Of a stretch of 49,762 bases of DNA, positions 17,275-25,722 are shown one piece after another. Under the pieces are notes generated by a model that ran no database searches, was not told where the DNA came from, and worked only from the letters and a program-made list of their open reading frames with translations. Source of the stretch: Zhengella mangrovi. GTDB taxonomy: Bacteria > Pseudomonadota > Alphaproteobacteria > Rhizobiales > Rhizobiaceae. A program made the position numbers and the translations under genes. The stretch spans positions 1 through 49,762 of the forward strand of contig NZ_PDVP01000022.1 in assembly GCF_002727065.1 (NCBI RefSeq), written 5' to 3'. Position 1 is the first letter of the stretch; each line of letters opens with the position of its first letter.

Positions 17275-17409
17275 TCAGGCGCTGAGGCGCGCGCGGCCGC
17301 GGTTGCGGCGGGCTGCGATCACCTTGCGGCCGCCCTTGGTGGCCATGCGGGAACGGAAGCCGTGACGGCGCTTCCGGACGAGTTTGGAGGGCTGATAGGT
17401 ACGCTTCAT
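17275..17409 (-). CDS. rpmH: 50S ribosomal protein L34
   Basis: 44 aa, beginning '[19 protein letters not shown]', ending '[11 protein letters not shown]', essentially invariant for L34. Found by translating the minus strand; too short for most gene-finding thresholds. First gene of the rpmH-rnpA-yidC operon, with a promoter at 17532-17561. Confidence 0.98.
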   Translation of the reverse strand: MKRTYQPSKLVRKRRHGFRSRMATKGGRKVIAARRNRGRARLSA

Positions 17410-17531
17410 TTGTTTCAATACCGCGGAGTGCGGCCCTTCTTGGATCTGAATGAATTCAGGAGCGGTTTTGCCCGGTGCCGGCGGTGCACGGAATTCCCGT
17501 GCCCGGCCGTTGGTGCCCGGACGTCGCGCGG

Positions 17532-17561
17532 CTTATAGGTTCATGCGGCCGCAAATGTCAA
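17532..17561 (-). promoter_or_regulatory. Sigma-70 promoter of rpmH
   Basis: Minus strand: TTGACA, 18-bp spacer, TATAAG, about 120 bp ahead of rpmH. Just upstream, 17570-17585 is a perfect inverted repeat (CCTACA, ATCC, TGTAGG). The rest of the 17410-17737 gap between rpmH and the TVP38 gene holds nothing else recognised. Confidence 0.7.
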
Positions 17562-17737
17562 TCATCCGGCCTACAATCCTGTAGGATCGGCGTGTCACGG
17601 GGCGGTCACGGGCCGGTGAGAACACGGTGTCGCGGGCTCAATTGCCGGTGAGGGCCCGCGTCATGCGGTTGCATCGGCAGCCGTGGACGGTCAACTGTGT
17701 CCGGATACCGGACAGCAGCAGGCACGGCGAAGACGAG

Positions 17738-18523
17738 ATGAGTGAAATGCGCGCGATCGAGGATGGAACGGTCATGAAACCCGCGAAGCCAGCCAGGGCG
17801 AATGCTCTCAAGCGGTTCGGTCCGATCGCCGTCATCGCGCTCGGGCTGGCGTTGGGCTACGCGATGGGCTGGCATGAATATCTGTCGCTCGACTTCCTGG
17901 CCGAGCAGCGCGAGACGCTGACCGCCTATGTCGGGCAGAATTACGCCATGGCGCTGGTCACCTTCACCCTGCTCTACGTGCTGGCGGTCGCCTTCTCCTT
18001 CCCCGCGGCCTCCGTTCTCACCATCTTCGGCGGCTTCCTGTTCGGCTGGTGGGTCGCCGGCATCGCCGTCGCCTTCGGCGCCACCGCAGGCGCATCGATC
18101 CTCTTCCTCGCCGCCCGCAGTGCGTTCGGCGATTTCCTGCGCGAGAAGGTGGGCGGCTTCGGCGCCCGCCTCGCCGACGGCTTCCGTGAAGACGCCTTCA
18201 GCTATCTCCTTGTCCTGCGCCTGGCCCCGTTCTTTCCCTTTTTTGTGATCAACATCGCGCCCGCGCTGTTCGGCGTGAAGCTGAGGACCTATGTTGCGGC
18301 GACATTCCTTGGCATCCTGCCGGGCTGTTTCGCCTATGCCTGGCTGGGGCAGGGCATCGGCTCGGTTCTGGATGCCGCCGACAGGGATGGCGGGCCGGTG
18401 TCCCTGAAGGACCTGGTGACGCCGGAAATCACCATCGCCTTCGTCGCGCTGGCCGTGGTTGCGGTCATACCGGCGATCGTCAGGAAATGGCGCGGCAACC
18501 GCGCCCGCATGCGGCGCGACTGA
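17738..18523 (+). CDS. TVP38/TMEM64 family inner-membrane protein
   Basis: 261 aa with about six membrane segments. The family core is visible: 'AASVLTIFGGFLFGWWVAGI', 'GASILFLAARSAFGDFLREK', 'LLVLRLAPFFPFFVINIAPA' and 'FLGILPGCFAYAWLGQGIGS'. TVP38/DedA-like proteins are linked to lipid scrambling and membrane homeostasis; the substrate is unknown. The start could also be at 17774, which has a GAGG upstream. It is followed 22 bp later by a flavin disulfide reductase, a pairing seen in many proteobacteria. Confidence 0.9.
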   Translation: MSEMRAIEDGTVMKPAKPARANALKRFGPIAVIALGLALGYAMGWHEYLSLDFLAEQRETLTAYVGQNYAMALVTFTLLYVLAVAFSFPAASVLTIFGGFLFGWWVAGIAVAFGATAGASILFLAARSAFGDFLREKVGGFGARLADGFREDAFSYLLVLRLAPFFPFFVINIAPALFGVKLRTYVAATFLGILPGCFAYAWLGQGIGSVLDAADRDGGPVSLKDLVTPEITIAFVALAVVAVIPAIVRKWRGNRARMRRD

Positions 18524-18545
18524 TCGCGGCCGACGGAGGAACAGA

Positions 18546-19973
18546 ATGAGCGAGGTCCTGACCCCGGATATCTGCGTCATTGGCGGTGGATCGGGCGGCC
18601 TGACCGTTGCCGCCGCCGCCGCGGCCTTCGGGGTCGAGGTGGTGCTGGTCGAAAAGGGCCGCATGGGCGGCGACTGTCTCAACTACGGTTGCGTGCCCTC
18701 AAAGGCGTTGCTGGCTGCCGGCCGCCACGCCGAGGCCATGCGCCATGCCTCCCGTTTCGGCATCGCCGACGTCGAGCCGCAGGTCAATTTCGGCAACGTC
18801 AACCGCCATGTCCAGGGCGTCATCGCCGCCATCGCGCCGAATGACAGCGTCGAGCGATTCACCGCGCTGGGCGTCCGTGTCATTCAGGCCCCGGCCCGTT
18901 TCGCCGACAGGAAGACGGTCGTCGCCGGCGACGTGGAGATCCGCGCCCGCCGCTTCGTCATCGCCACCGGGTCCTCGCCGCTCGTACCGCCGATCCCGGG
19001 CCTCGACCAGGTCGACTACCTGACCAACGAGACGCTGTTCGACCAGACCCGCAAGCCGGGCCACCTGGTGATCATCGGCGGCGGTCCCATTGGCCTGGAA
19101 ATGGCACAGGCGCATCGTCGTCTCGGCGCAGAGGTCACGGTTCTGGAAGCCGCCCGTGCCATGGGCAAGGATGATCCGGAACTGGCCGCCGTCGTTCTCC
19201 GGCGGCTGCGCGCCGAGGGCGTCGACATCCGCGAGCAGACGAAGGTCACCAGCGTCGAGCCGCGCGGCAAGGCCGGCGTCCGCGTCCATGTCGAGACCGC
19301 AGATGGAGCCGCCGAAGTGGACGGGACGCACCTGCTCGTGGCCGTCGGCCGCGCCGTCAACGTCGAGGGCCTCGATCTCGACGCCGCCGGCATTGTGCAC
19401 GACCGGCGCGGCATCAAGGTGTCCGCCGGCCTGCGCACTTCCAATCGCCGGGTCTACGCCATCGGAGACGTGGCCGGCGGGCTGCAGTTCACCCACGTCG
19501 CAGGCTTTCACGGCGGCCAGGTGCTGCGTCCGCTGCTGTTCCGCCTGCCGCTGCGCGTCGACACGTCCATCATTCCATGGGCATCCTACACCGATCCCGA
19601 ACTGGCGCACGTCGGCCTGACCGAGGATGCCGCCCGCCAGAAGCACAAGAACATCACGGTCCTGCGCTGGCCCTACGCCGAAAACGACCGGGCGCAGGCC
19701 GAGCACGAAACCGAGGGCCTGATCAAGGTGGTGACCGACCGCAAGGGCCGCATCCTCGGCGCCTCGATCGCCGGGGCCCATGCCGGCGAGATGATCAGCC
19801 TCTGGGCGCTGGCCCTGTCGAAGGGAATGACGGTGCGCGACATCACCGCCTACGTGGCGCCATATCCGACGATGAGCGAAATTGGAAAACGCGCCGCGGT
19901 CTCCTATTATTCCGCTTCGACTCGCAATCCGTGGGTGCGCCGGCTGATTGCCTTCCTGCGGATGTTCGGCTGA
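18546..19973 (+). CDS. FAD-dependent pyridine nucleotide-disulfide oxidoreductase
   Basis: 475 aa, related to dihydrolipoamide dehydrogenase and mercuric reductase. FAD site 'CVIGGGSGGLTVAAAAAAFG', redox-active Cys44 and Cys49 in 'GGDCLNYGCVPSKALL', NAD(P) site 'LVIIGGGPIGLEMAQAHRRL', and 'VYAIGDVAGG'. The C-terminal 'YPTMSE' has tyrosine where dihydrolipoamide dehydrogenases have the catalytic His of HPTxxE, and the C-terminal cysteines of MerA are absent. So it is probably neither lipoamide- nor mercury-specific. GGAGG lies just upstream of the start. Confidence 0.9.
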   Translation: MSEVLTPDICVIGGGSGGLTVAAAAAAFGVEVVLVEKGRMGGDCLNYGCVPSKALLAAGRHAEAMRHASRFGIADVEPQVNFGNVNRHVQGVIAAIAPNDSVERFTALGVRVIQAPARFADRKTVVAGDVEIRARRFVIATGSSPLVPPIPGLDQVDYLTNETLFDQTRKPGHLVIIGGGPIGLEMAQAHRRLGAEVTVLEAARAMGKDDPELAAVVLRRLRAEGVDIREQTKVTSVEPRGKAGVRVHVETADGAAEVDGTHLLVAVGRAVNVEGLDLDAAGIVHDRRGIKVSAGLRTSNRRVYAIGDVAGGLQFTHVAGFHGGQVLRPLLFRLPLRVDTSIIPWASYTDPELAHVGLTEDAARQKHKNITVLRWPYAENDRAQAEHETEGLIKVVTDRKGRILGASIAGAHAGEMISLWALALSKGMTVRDITAYVAPYPTMSEIGKRAAVSYYSASTRNPWVRRLIAFLRMFG

Positions 19974-19994
19974 CGGGAAACACGCGGAGGCGCC

Positions 19995-21494
19995 ATGAGC
20001 GCACAATGCCAGGAGAACACGGACGGCGCCTCGATCGCCGATCCGGTCGGGCGGGTGCCGCTCGGCCGTGGCCTTTCCGTCAAGCTGCTGGTCCTCACCG
20101 CCGTCTTCGTGCTGATCGCCGAAAGCCTGATCTTCCCGCCGTCGGCGGCGAACTTCCGCGAACGCTGGGCCCGCGACAAGCTGAACACCGCCGCGGTCGC
20201 CGGCCTCTTCCTGATGGGCGAGAAATCCGAGGAAACGGCCCGCAACCTGCGCGAGGAGATCCTGGCGGCCACCGGCGTGCTGCAGATCGCCGTGCGCGAG
20301 GATGGCATGTCGCGCATGCTGGTTTCTGCCGGCAAGGTGCCCATGGTCGACGAGCACCTCGACATGTCCGCCCCGATCAGGCCGGTCGGGTCGATCCTTG
20401 CCGCGATATCGACCCTGGTGACCGGCGGCGACCGCATCCTGCGCATCTATGGCCGCGTCGGCGCCGCCAACCAGGAATTCGAGATCGTCATTCCCGACGC
20501 CGAACTGCGCAACGCGCTCCTGGTCTACACGCGCAACATCGTCCTGTTGTCGCTGTTCATCTCGGTCCTCACCGCCGTGCTTGTCTTCGCCGTGCTCAAC
20601 CGGGTCATGATCCGGCCGGTCCGCTCGATGACCCGCTCGATGCTGGCCTTCGCCGCCGAGCCCGACAATCCGGCCCGCATCATCCGCCCGGAAGATCGAA
20701 ACGACGAACTGGGCATCGCCACCCGCGAACTGGCGGCCATGCAGAGCGAGTTGCAGAAGACGCTCGGCGAGCGCAAGCGCCTGGCCGACCTCGGTCTCGC
20801 CGTCTCCAAGATCAACCACGACATGCGCAACATCCTCGGCGCCGCCCAGCTCATGTCCGACCGCCTGACGACCGCCAACGACCCGAAGATCCAGTCCTTC
20901 GCCCCGCGCCTCGTGCGCACGCTGGACCGCGCCGTGACCTACACCCAGTCGGTGCTGGAATACGGCCGCGCCCAGGAGGCCCCGCCGGCGCGCCGCAAGG
21001 TTGCGCTGCGTCAGCTGGTCGAGGACGTGCATGCCGTGCTTCCCATCGATGACGGCACGGCGATCCGCTTCGAGAACGGGGTCGACGAGCGGCTCGAGGT
21101 CGATTGCGACGCTGAGCAGATGTTCCGGGTGCTCACCAACCTGTGCCGCAATGCCATCCAGGCGCTGCTGGCCGAGACCGACACCGCCGTCGTCAAGCGG
21201 CTGAGCGTGAGCGCGAGCCGTCAGGGCGCCGTCTCCGTCATCCGCATCGTCGATACCGGGCCTGGCCTGCCGAAGAAGGCGCGGGACAATCTCTTCGCCG
21301 CCTTCAAGGGCTCGGCGCGCAGTGGCGGCACCGGGCTCGGCCTGGCCATCGCCCTGGAGCTCGTGCGCGCCCATGGCGGCACCCTTGACCTGGTGGAAAG
21401 CCGCGGCGGGCATACCGAGTTCGCCATCTCCATCCCCGATCAGCCGGTCAGCCTGGATAGCCTGCGCGGCCAGCGCCACCGCCACGCCGGATAG
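19995..21494 (+). CDS. Orphan sensor histidine kinase
   Basis: 499 aa. Membrane helices at about 30-48 and 183-203 bracket a periplasmic sensor; a HAMP-like segment ends near 230. The H box is 'SKINHDMRNILGAAQL' with His275, an HDMRN type rather than HELRT. The N box is 'VLTNLCRNAIQAL', G1 'DTGPGLPKK', G2 'GLGLAI'. No response regulator adjoins it. The frame ends just before a good terminator. Ligand unknown. Confidence 0.92.
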   Translation: MSAQCQENTDGASIADPVGRVPLGRGLSVKLLVLTAVFVLIAESLIFPPSAANFRERWARDKLNTAAVAGLFLMGEKSEETARNLREEILAATGVLQIAVREDGMSRMLVSAGKVPMVDEHLDMSAPIRPVGSILAAISTLVTGGDRILRIYGRVGAANQEFEIVIPDAELRNALLVYTRNIVLLSLFISVLTAVLVFAVLNRVMIRPVRSMTRSMLAFAAEPDNPARIIRPEDRNDELGIATRELAAMQSELQKTLGERKRLADLGLAVSKINHDMRNILGAAQLMSDRLTTANDPKIQSFAPRLVRTLDRAVTYTQSVLEYGRAQEAPPARRKVALRQLVEDVHAVLPIDDGTAIRFENGVDERLEVDCDAEQMFRVLTNLCRNAIQALLAETDTAVVKRLSVSASRQGAVSVIRIVDTGPGLPKKARDNLFAAFKGSARSGGTGLGLAIALELVRAHGGTLDLVESRGGHTEFAISIPDQPVSLDSLRGQRHRHAG

Positions 21495-21506
21495 GCGTTT
21501 GGCGGC

Positions 21507-21529
21507 CGCCCGGCGCTTCCGGGCGTTTT
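21507..21529 (+). terminator. Rho-independent terminator after the orphan kinase
   Basis: CGCCCGG, loop CGCTT, CCGGGCG, then TTTT and a further T run a few bases on. Confidence 0.88.
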
Positions 21530-21636
21530 GCATTTTTGTCATGAAGGGTGCTTGCAATTGTCCGCGTCAGCCGCTAGGTAGCTGCCCACGGCGGACGGCA
21601 CGTGCCGGTTCGTCACTTGCTGTCATGGCAAGGCGC

Positions 21637-21713
21637 GCACCCGTAGCTCAGCTGGATAGAGCACCAGACTACGAATCTGGGGGTCAGAGGTTCGAATCCT
21701 TTCGGGTGCGCCA
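21637..21713 (+). tRNA. tRNA-Arg(ACG)
   Basis: 77 nt including an encoded CCA. Acceptor stem GCACCCG with CGGGTGC, D arm with 'AGCTCAGCTGGATAGAGC', anticodon stem CCAGA and TCTGG around CTACGAA (anticodon ACG), T arm ending 'GGTTCGAATCC'. Element remnants begin right after its 3' end. Confidence 0.97.
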
Positions 21714-21799
21714 TTTCACATAATTCGCGAAGCGAAATATGGATGACATCTTCCTCAGGGTTTTCGGCGGCAATCGATTGGAACAAACGATGAGAGCCG

Positions 21800-21829
21800 T
21801 TCGAATTTTCTTCACCCAGGCGCGCCATT
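21800..21829. other. Possible attachment-site scar resembling the tRNA-Arg 3' end
   Basis: TTCGAAT ... GCGCCATT recurs about 110 bp after the same words in the tRNA (21691-21713), but the middle differs (TTTCTTCACCCAGGC against CCTTTCGGGT). Could be a degenerate att copy from an island excision, or coincidence. The rest of 21714-21950 holds no recognisable gene. Confidence 0.3.
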
Positions 21830-21950
21830 CTTTTCAATTACTTGGCTATATTGCCCTGAACTCCCTGATTGTCTTTGTAAGCGTATTCTAAGCAGTCGAT
21901 ACCGCCTGTCTGAACGGCTTACCTTTCTGATTTCATACCTCTTTTCTGTT

Positions 21951-22169
21951 TTAGGAACTGGTTGTCAAAGCCGCCAGGGCCGTCAAGAATTCAATTGAAT
22001 CATCGCGATAGGTCCACGTGTGCGACGGAGCACCAAGCGAAGGATGACAATCCGGCAGCCCCGGCGCCTTGGGCGGAACAGGAACCAGGATGATCCCGGA
22101 CGGGCGCTTTGGGTCCGTCATGGCGGGTCCATCACCGTTTGCGGGAAGCTTGAACGGGTTATTGTTCAT
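21951..22169 (-). pseudogene. Truncated start of a primase/helicase-type mobile-element protein
   Basis: 72 codons from 'MNNNPFKLPANGDGPAMTDP' to a stop. The text up to 'SLGAPSHTWTYRDD' reads like the N-terminus of large primase/helicase proteins of rhizobial integrative elements, where 'WTYRD' introduces the following domain. After that the sequence departs ('SIEFLTALAALTTSS') and ends, so the gene appears cut off at its 5' tenth. Its start overlaps the end of the zinc-finger gene by 11 bp, as in intact elements. Family recall, not alignment. Confidence 0.6.
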
Positions 22170-22470
22170 GGGGCGATATCCGAAGCATGCGGGCGAGGTT
22201 CCGGGCGGCATCGGCCTGGGAGAGGCCGAACAGGTAGGCAGCAAGCGATGTGAGGTCGCCGCCCTTGTCGCCAGTCGCGAAGTCGCACCAGCACCCGGTC
22301 CGAAGGTTGATCTTGAAGCTGCCGGGATGGCGGTCGGCACGGCACGGGTTTCGTGCAACCCACTCCGACCCCACGCGCCGCCCGTCGGGCAGCCAGTGGC
22401 GGCACAGGGTTTCGCCACGGCCAAGGGCCATCGCTGCAATCCTGCGGAAGGCAATTCTTCCAGCCATCAT
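22159..22470 (-). CDS. Primase-type zinc-finger protein of an integrative element
   Basis: 103 aa. The pattern 'GETLCRHWLPDGRRVGSEWV', 'ARNPCRADRHPGSFKINLRT' and 'CWCDFATGDKGGDLTSLAAY' is characteristic of the CHC2-like N-terminal unit carried by phage, plasmid and ICE primases. It would bind single-stranded DNA or support priming of element replication. GAGG lies six bases before the start. It is followed by the truncated helicase start, so the replication module is broken. The frame is intact but it is likely a relic. Confidence 0.75.
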   Translation of the reverse strand: MMAGRIAFRRIAAMALGRGETLCRHWLPDGRRVGSEWVARNPCRADRHPGSFKINLRTGCWCDFATGDKGGDLTSLAAYLFGLSQADAARNLARMLRISPHEQ

Positions 22471-22608
22471 GTGAACCTCGCAGTATCGATACCGGCAAGG
22501 GAATGGGAGCCCTCGTTCAGGGCGAAGCCTTGCTCCGTGCCGGCTGTGGGTGGATGACGATCGCGGGAGAAGCAGACGACCGGGTCGCCAGGCAGGCGCC
22601 GAACCTCA

Positions 22609-22845
22609 TCACCTGTCGTGGCCGACCGTGACCTGGCTCGTGCTGGTGGTCAGGTTGCCTGCCACCCAGGCATCGACATCGGAAGGGCGATAACGCACCG
22701 AGCGTCCCAGCTTGGAGAAGACTGGCCCGCCGCCCTTGACCCGCCAGCTCTGCAGCGTGCGCACCGAGACGCCGAGCTGCCGGGCGACATCGGTTTCGGT
22801 CAGGAGAAGGGTGTTCCTGGTCGTCGTTTCTGAAGTCATTGTCAC
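22609..22845 (-). CDS. AlpA-like helix-turn-helix regulator/excisionase
   Basis: 78 aa with a MerR/AlpA-type HTH: 'LLTETDVARQLGVSVRTLQS', 'WRVKGGGPVFSKLGRSVRYR' and 'PSDVDAWVAG'. Such proteins act as excisionases or transcription activators of integrative elements. It lies between the zinc-finger gene and the 429-aa gene on the same strand; a 26-bp palindrome about 60 bp upstream is a candidate binding site. Confidence 0.85.
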   Translation of the reverse strand: MTMTSETTTRNTLLLTETDVARQLGVSVRTLQSWRVKGGGPVFSKLGRSVRYRPSDVDAWVAGNLTTSTSQVTVGHDR

Positions 22846-22907
22846 TGCTCCGTATCGTGTTCGATGACGTGCAGCGTCCTGCGATTGGGCAAAACCCGGT
22901 AGTCAAA

Positions 22908-22933
22908 AGGGGTCAAAACCGGTTTTGACCCCT
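22908..22933. promoter_or_regulatory. Perfect 26-bp palindrome
   Basis: Half-site AGGGGTCAAAACC followed at once by its exact complement. Flanks add CCGGTAG (22896) and CTACCGG (22932), and GTCAAAA/GGCAAAAC repeats to the left. The stop codon of the 429-aa gene lies inside. Either a regulator operator for the AlpA-like gene or a hairpin between the two genes; no U-run follows, so a simple terminator is less likely. Confidence 0.8.
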
Positions 22934-24202
22934 ACCGGTGACGTGGTTCCAAAGAGAGAGACGGTGGTTCTTGAGCCAGGTGCTGGCCTGGTCCTCGGAA
23001 GGAAGCTTTGCACAACGGGCTTCCTCCATGCAGTTGATCAGCATCCGGGCCAGTTCTGCTCCGCTTTCCGGATGGCCTTGGTCTCCAAGCCTGATGGTGA
23101 GGCGTTCCATTGCCTCCTCCCACGGATACTTGGTCGGGCGCCCGCCCTTTGACCGAGCCTTGCCGGCACCATCGGCTTCGGCAGCGATGCTTCGGGCGTC
23201 CTCCGGCTCGAGGCTCACGCTCTCCCAGAGCCACTGGATCGACGTGCTGTTCTTGTGGTTGGTGAGGAGGCCAACCCGGTGATTGACCGGATCGATCCAC
23301 GTATCGTCGTTGTCCCAGGTGGCCGGCGGGATCTGCTCCGGCCCCGACTTGCCAGTCGACTGCCCCTGCGCCGTGACTTGGCCCGTACGAAGCGGAGCGA
23401 GGAACCCGTCCATGCGCTCCGAGAGGGCGCTCGACAGGTCCGATCGATATGGATTGTCAGCCGCCACTTGCAACGGCTCCGGACAAGCGTTCTTGCCGTC
23501 GCTCAGTCTCTCAGGACTGATTGGCCATGGCTGCCCCTCGATCCCGGCAAGGTCCGGGCCGTCGACGCTACCGAGAGCCAAGGGTTGAAGCCGCCGGACA
23601 CCAGGATCCCGCAGGACCAGTTCCCGAAACACCTCGCCCAAGGGCCCATGCATCGCGCCCGGATCGATGCGCTGACTGGCTGGCAGGAACACGCGGACCA
23701 GCCGGAACGCGGCAACACGGTCCTTGCGGTTCGCCCTCAGAAGCTCGTGGGATCTGGTGTTGAAGCGGTAAGTCGATGTGCTCCAGTAGCCGGGATCGAT
23801 TGACTTCCGTTCGCCCGTGTCCGGAAGTTCTCCGGTTGCACCAAGCGTGCCGTCACGCAGCAGCGCCAGCAACCCTTCCGTCAACCCGGTCAGGCAGACA
23901 CGCCATCGGATGCTTTCCGGAGGTTCCGTCCGCCTCGGACCCGGATCGGAGAGGTTGCGGCGGCCCTTCGGCACTTGCGGTTGTGCCGCCGCTTGAATGC
24001 CGGGCAGGACGACGGACCATTGAGGCCCCGATGTCCCATCCCCTAAAGCCTGTAGTTGCTTGTCCTCGAGTACGAGGATGCGAAACGCCTCCCCCAGCAA
24101 CAGCCCTTCGCCAGCGAATTCTGTCTTGTACTGGTCCAGGCGCATCGGCGGTTCAGCCAGGCCACGCTGATATTCCGCCAGGATCTCCGGGCTGACATCC
24201 AT
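22913..24202 (-). CDS. Mobile-element protein of unknown function
   Basis: 429 aa from ATG at 24202, chosen because GAGGA lies five bases upstream; the open frame itself extends to 24418. I do not recognise a catalytic domain. The N-terminus 'MDVSPEILAEYQRGLAEPPM' is acidic; the middle is rich in Pro, Gly and Arg; the C-terminus 'KARSKGGRPTKYPWEEAMER' to 'TWLKNHRLSLWNHVTG' resembles the DNA-binding tails of phage and ICE accessory proteins. It opens the minus-strand set 24202 to 21951. No membrane segment or signal peptide seen. Confidence 0.65.
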   Translation of the reverse strand: MDVSPEILAEYQRGLAEPPMRLDQYKTEFAGEGLLLGEAFRILVLEDKQLQALGDGTSGPQWSVVLPGIQAAAQPQVPKGRRNLSDPGPRRTEPPESIRWRVCLTGLTEGLLALLRDGTLGATGELPDTGERKSIDPGYWSTSTYRFNTRSHELLRANRKDRVAAFRLVRVFLPASQRIDPGAMHGPLGEVFRELVLRDPGVRRLQPLALGSVDGPDLAGIEGQPWPISPERLSDGKNACPEPLQVAADNPYRSDLSSALSERMDGFLAPLRTGQVTAQGQSTGKSGPEQIPPATWDNDDTWIDPVNHRVGLLTNHKNSTSIQWLWESVSLEPEDARSIAAEADGAGKARSKGGRPTKYPWEEAMERLTIRLGDQGHPESGAELARMLINCMEEARCAKLPSEDQASTWLKNHRLSLWNHVTGRGQNRF

Positions 24203-24703
24203 CGTCGTCCTCGTCGCATCGCATGACCGCACGGGATTGCCCAAAAGCGCAATACCGATGCGACCCGATCGCAAACCATAGAACGGACCGCGACAGACTG
24301 CACCCCGCGGCGTCAGAACACGTGCCCGGGTCCGCAAGATGCATGCCCGCTTCAGCAGACTGGAAGAGGGAGATGTCCTAACGTTACCATTATAGCTAAA
24401 CGAAGAGTACCGATGCAACGGGCTTTGACGGCCGGGGAGGAGTCTGAATGGAGTTCAGCCGCGATCAGCTAACTTTCACAGCCGATTGATGGCAGCGGAT
24501 ATTCAAACCATCGTTCTGAACCTTGGAGTGAAGATAAGCATCATTCACAATCAGATATTGCCTTCCCGAAAGCGGCTGTTTTCCCCGTCATCATGGCAAT
24601 TCTCAAAAGAAGGAAGCGGGAGCTCGCGGCACTGACATCCAGCACTTGGTTCGATTAGCAGTGATGCACTTTCAATCGAACAAAACCGCTTGGATGAAGC
24701 TGA
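24203..24703. other. Gene-free stretch
   Basis: About 500 bp at the right edge of the ICE relic. Less GC-rich than the core. No coding, RNA, repeat or terminator pattern recognised. Confidence 0.5.
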
Positions 24704-25288
24704 TCAAAACAAGGTCGAAGCTTGGTAGGCAAGAATCGCAACGCCGCCTGCGACTATCAATCCTGCGACCATTGCCGGGCGCGCCGATGAAGCTCCCGAT
24801 GATGTGACGGCGCTCCTTGCCGCTTGGTAGTAGAGAAACGCCCCGCCCCCGATTATCGCCGCCTCCACGATGATTTCGGCAAACGGATACTGCCATAGCC
24901 CCAGCCCTAGACGGGGAATTCCGCCCCAGTTGCCCGGCAGGACAGGCATGTCGGCCCGGTGCACGATCAAATCCAGAAGCCAGTGGGAGAAGGACACACC
25001 ACCCAGAACCCAACCGGCACGGCGCCCCCAAGCCAGCCCTGCAATGACACCAAGAACGGCTGACAGGAAGACAGCTCCGACAAGGGAATGGGTCCAGTCG
25101 GCATGAATGATGATCTGGCCAAACGCTCCAGCCGTTCCCGGGACCGGTTCGATTGCCTCGATCCCGGAGAGCAGGAGTGGTACGAAAGCGATGTCGAGCC
25201 AGACGGTCGCCATCATGAGTGACCAAAGCGGGACGCTCGTTTCGCGTGCCTTGACGCCGGCGGCCAGACCAAAATGCCCGACGATCAT
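24704..25288 (-). CDS. DUF457/YdjM-type membrane-bound metal-dependent hydrolase
   Basis: 194 aa. Starts 'MIVGHFGLAAGVKARETSVP', with the N-terminal His expected for the family, then 'LDIAFVPLLLSGIE', 'IIHADWTHSLVGAVFLSAVL' and 'GVSFSHWLLDLIVHRADMPV'. The spaced His/Asp residues (His5, HADWTHS, SHWLLDLIVHRAD) are those thought to bind metal in this group. Four to five membrane segments. The start at 25288 overlaps the stop of a 30-aa frame. Function not established in bacteria. Confidence 0.85.
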   Translation of the reverse strand: MIVGHFGLAAGVKARETSVPLWSLMMATVWLDIAFVPLLLSGIEAIEPVPGTAGAFGQIIIHADWTHSLVGAVFLSAVLGVIAGLAWGRRAGWVLGGVSFSHWLLDLIVHRADMPVLPGNWGGIPRLGLGLWQYPFAEIIVEAAIIGGGAFLYYQAARSAVTSSGASSARPAMVAGLIVAGGVAILAYQASTLF

Positions 25289-25377
25289 TTGCCCGCCTCC
25301 CTGTCCTGCCAGGGAATTGCCGAGTCGAGCCAGCCGATGATGATGACGAAGAACAGTGTCCCGAGGATGAATTCCAT
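25285..25377 (-). CDS. 30-aa single-span membrane peptide
   Basis: 'MEFILGTLFFVIIIGWLDSA' followed by ten residues: one hydrophobic helix and a short polar tail. AAAGGA lies upstream of the ATG, and the TGA overlaps the ATG of the DUF457 gene (ATGA), so it is translationally coupled. Too small for usual cut-offs; coding potential is inferred from the coupled start, the ribosome site and the helix. Confidence 0.6.
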   Translation of the reverse strand: MEFILGTLFFVIIIGWLDSAIPWQDREAGK

Positions 25378-25722
25378 GTCCGTTTTTCCTTTCCGGGTAG
25401 CCAACGGACCGGAGCGTCAAGCAAACCGGTCATTCCAGGCGTTGCTTCCGATGTTCCCCAGGCCGCACGCCACAAAAAGGAACGTGAAACAACATTTCGG
25501 GAGTTCGGCCCGATGCACGTTTGGAAATGATCGCCCTTGTCGAGCGATGACGTTGGGTACGAGAATGAAGTGTCGTTCTCAAATGGGAAACGGACAATTT
25601 CCGATACTTGATATTCAATCTTGAATGGATGGTGGCGCGCCGTTCGAGATACTGCTCAGGCTCCCTGAAAACCGGATCGTTCGAATGCAGAGTTTTCAAA
25701 GGCAACATCCCTCTCGGCAAGG
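25378..25722. other. Gene-free stretch
   Basis: About 345 bp upstream of the DUF457 pair and after the DMT permease. A small inverted repeat ATTCAA/TTGAAT (25613-25626) is the only structure noted. No gene seen. Confidence 0.5.

Noticed and set aside
18699-21557. 952-codon minus-strand frame opposite the oxidoreductase and kinase
   Set aside because: Shadow frame; composition is artefactual and both plus-strand genes have full sets of catalytic motifs.
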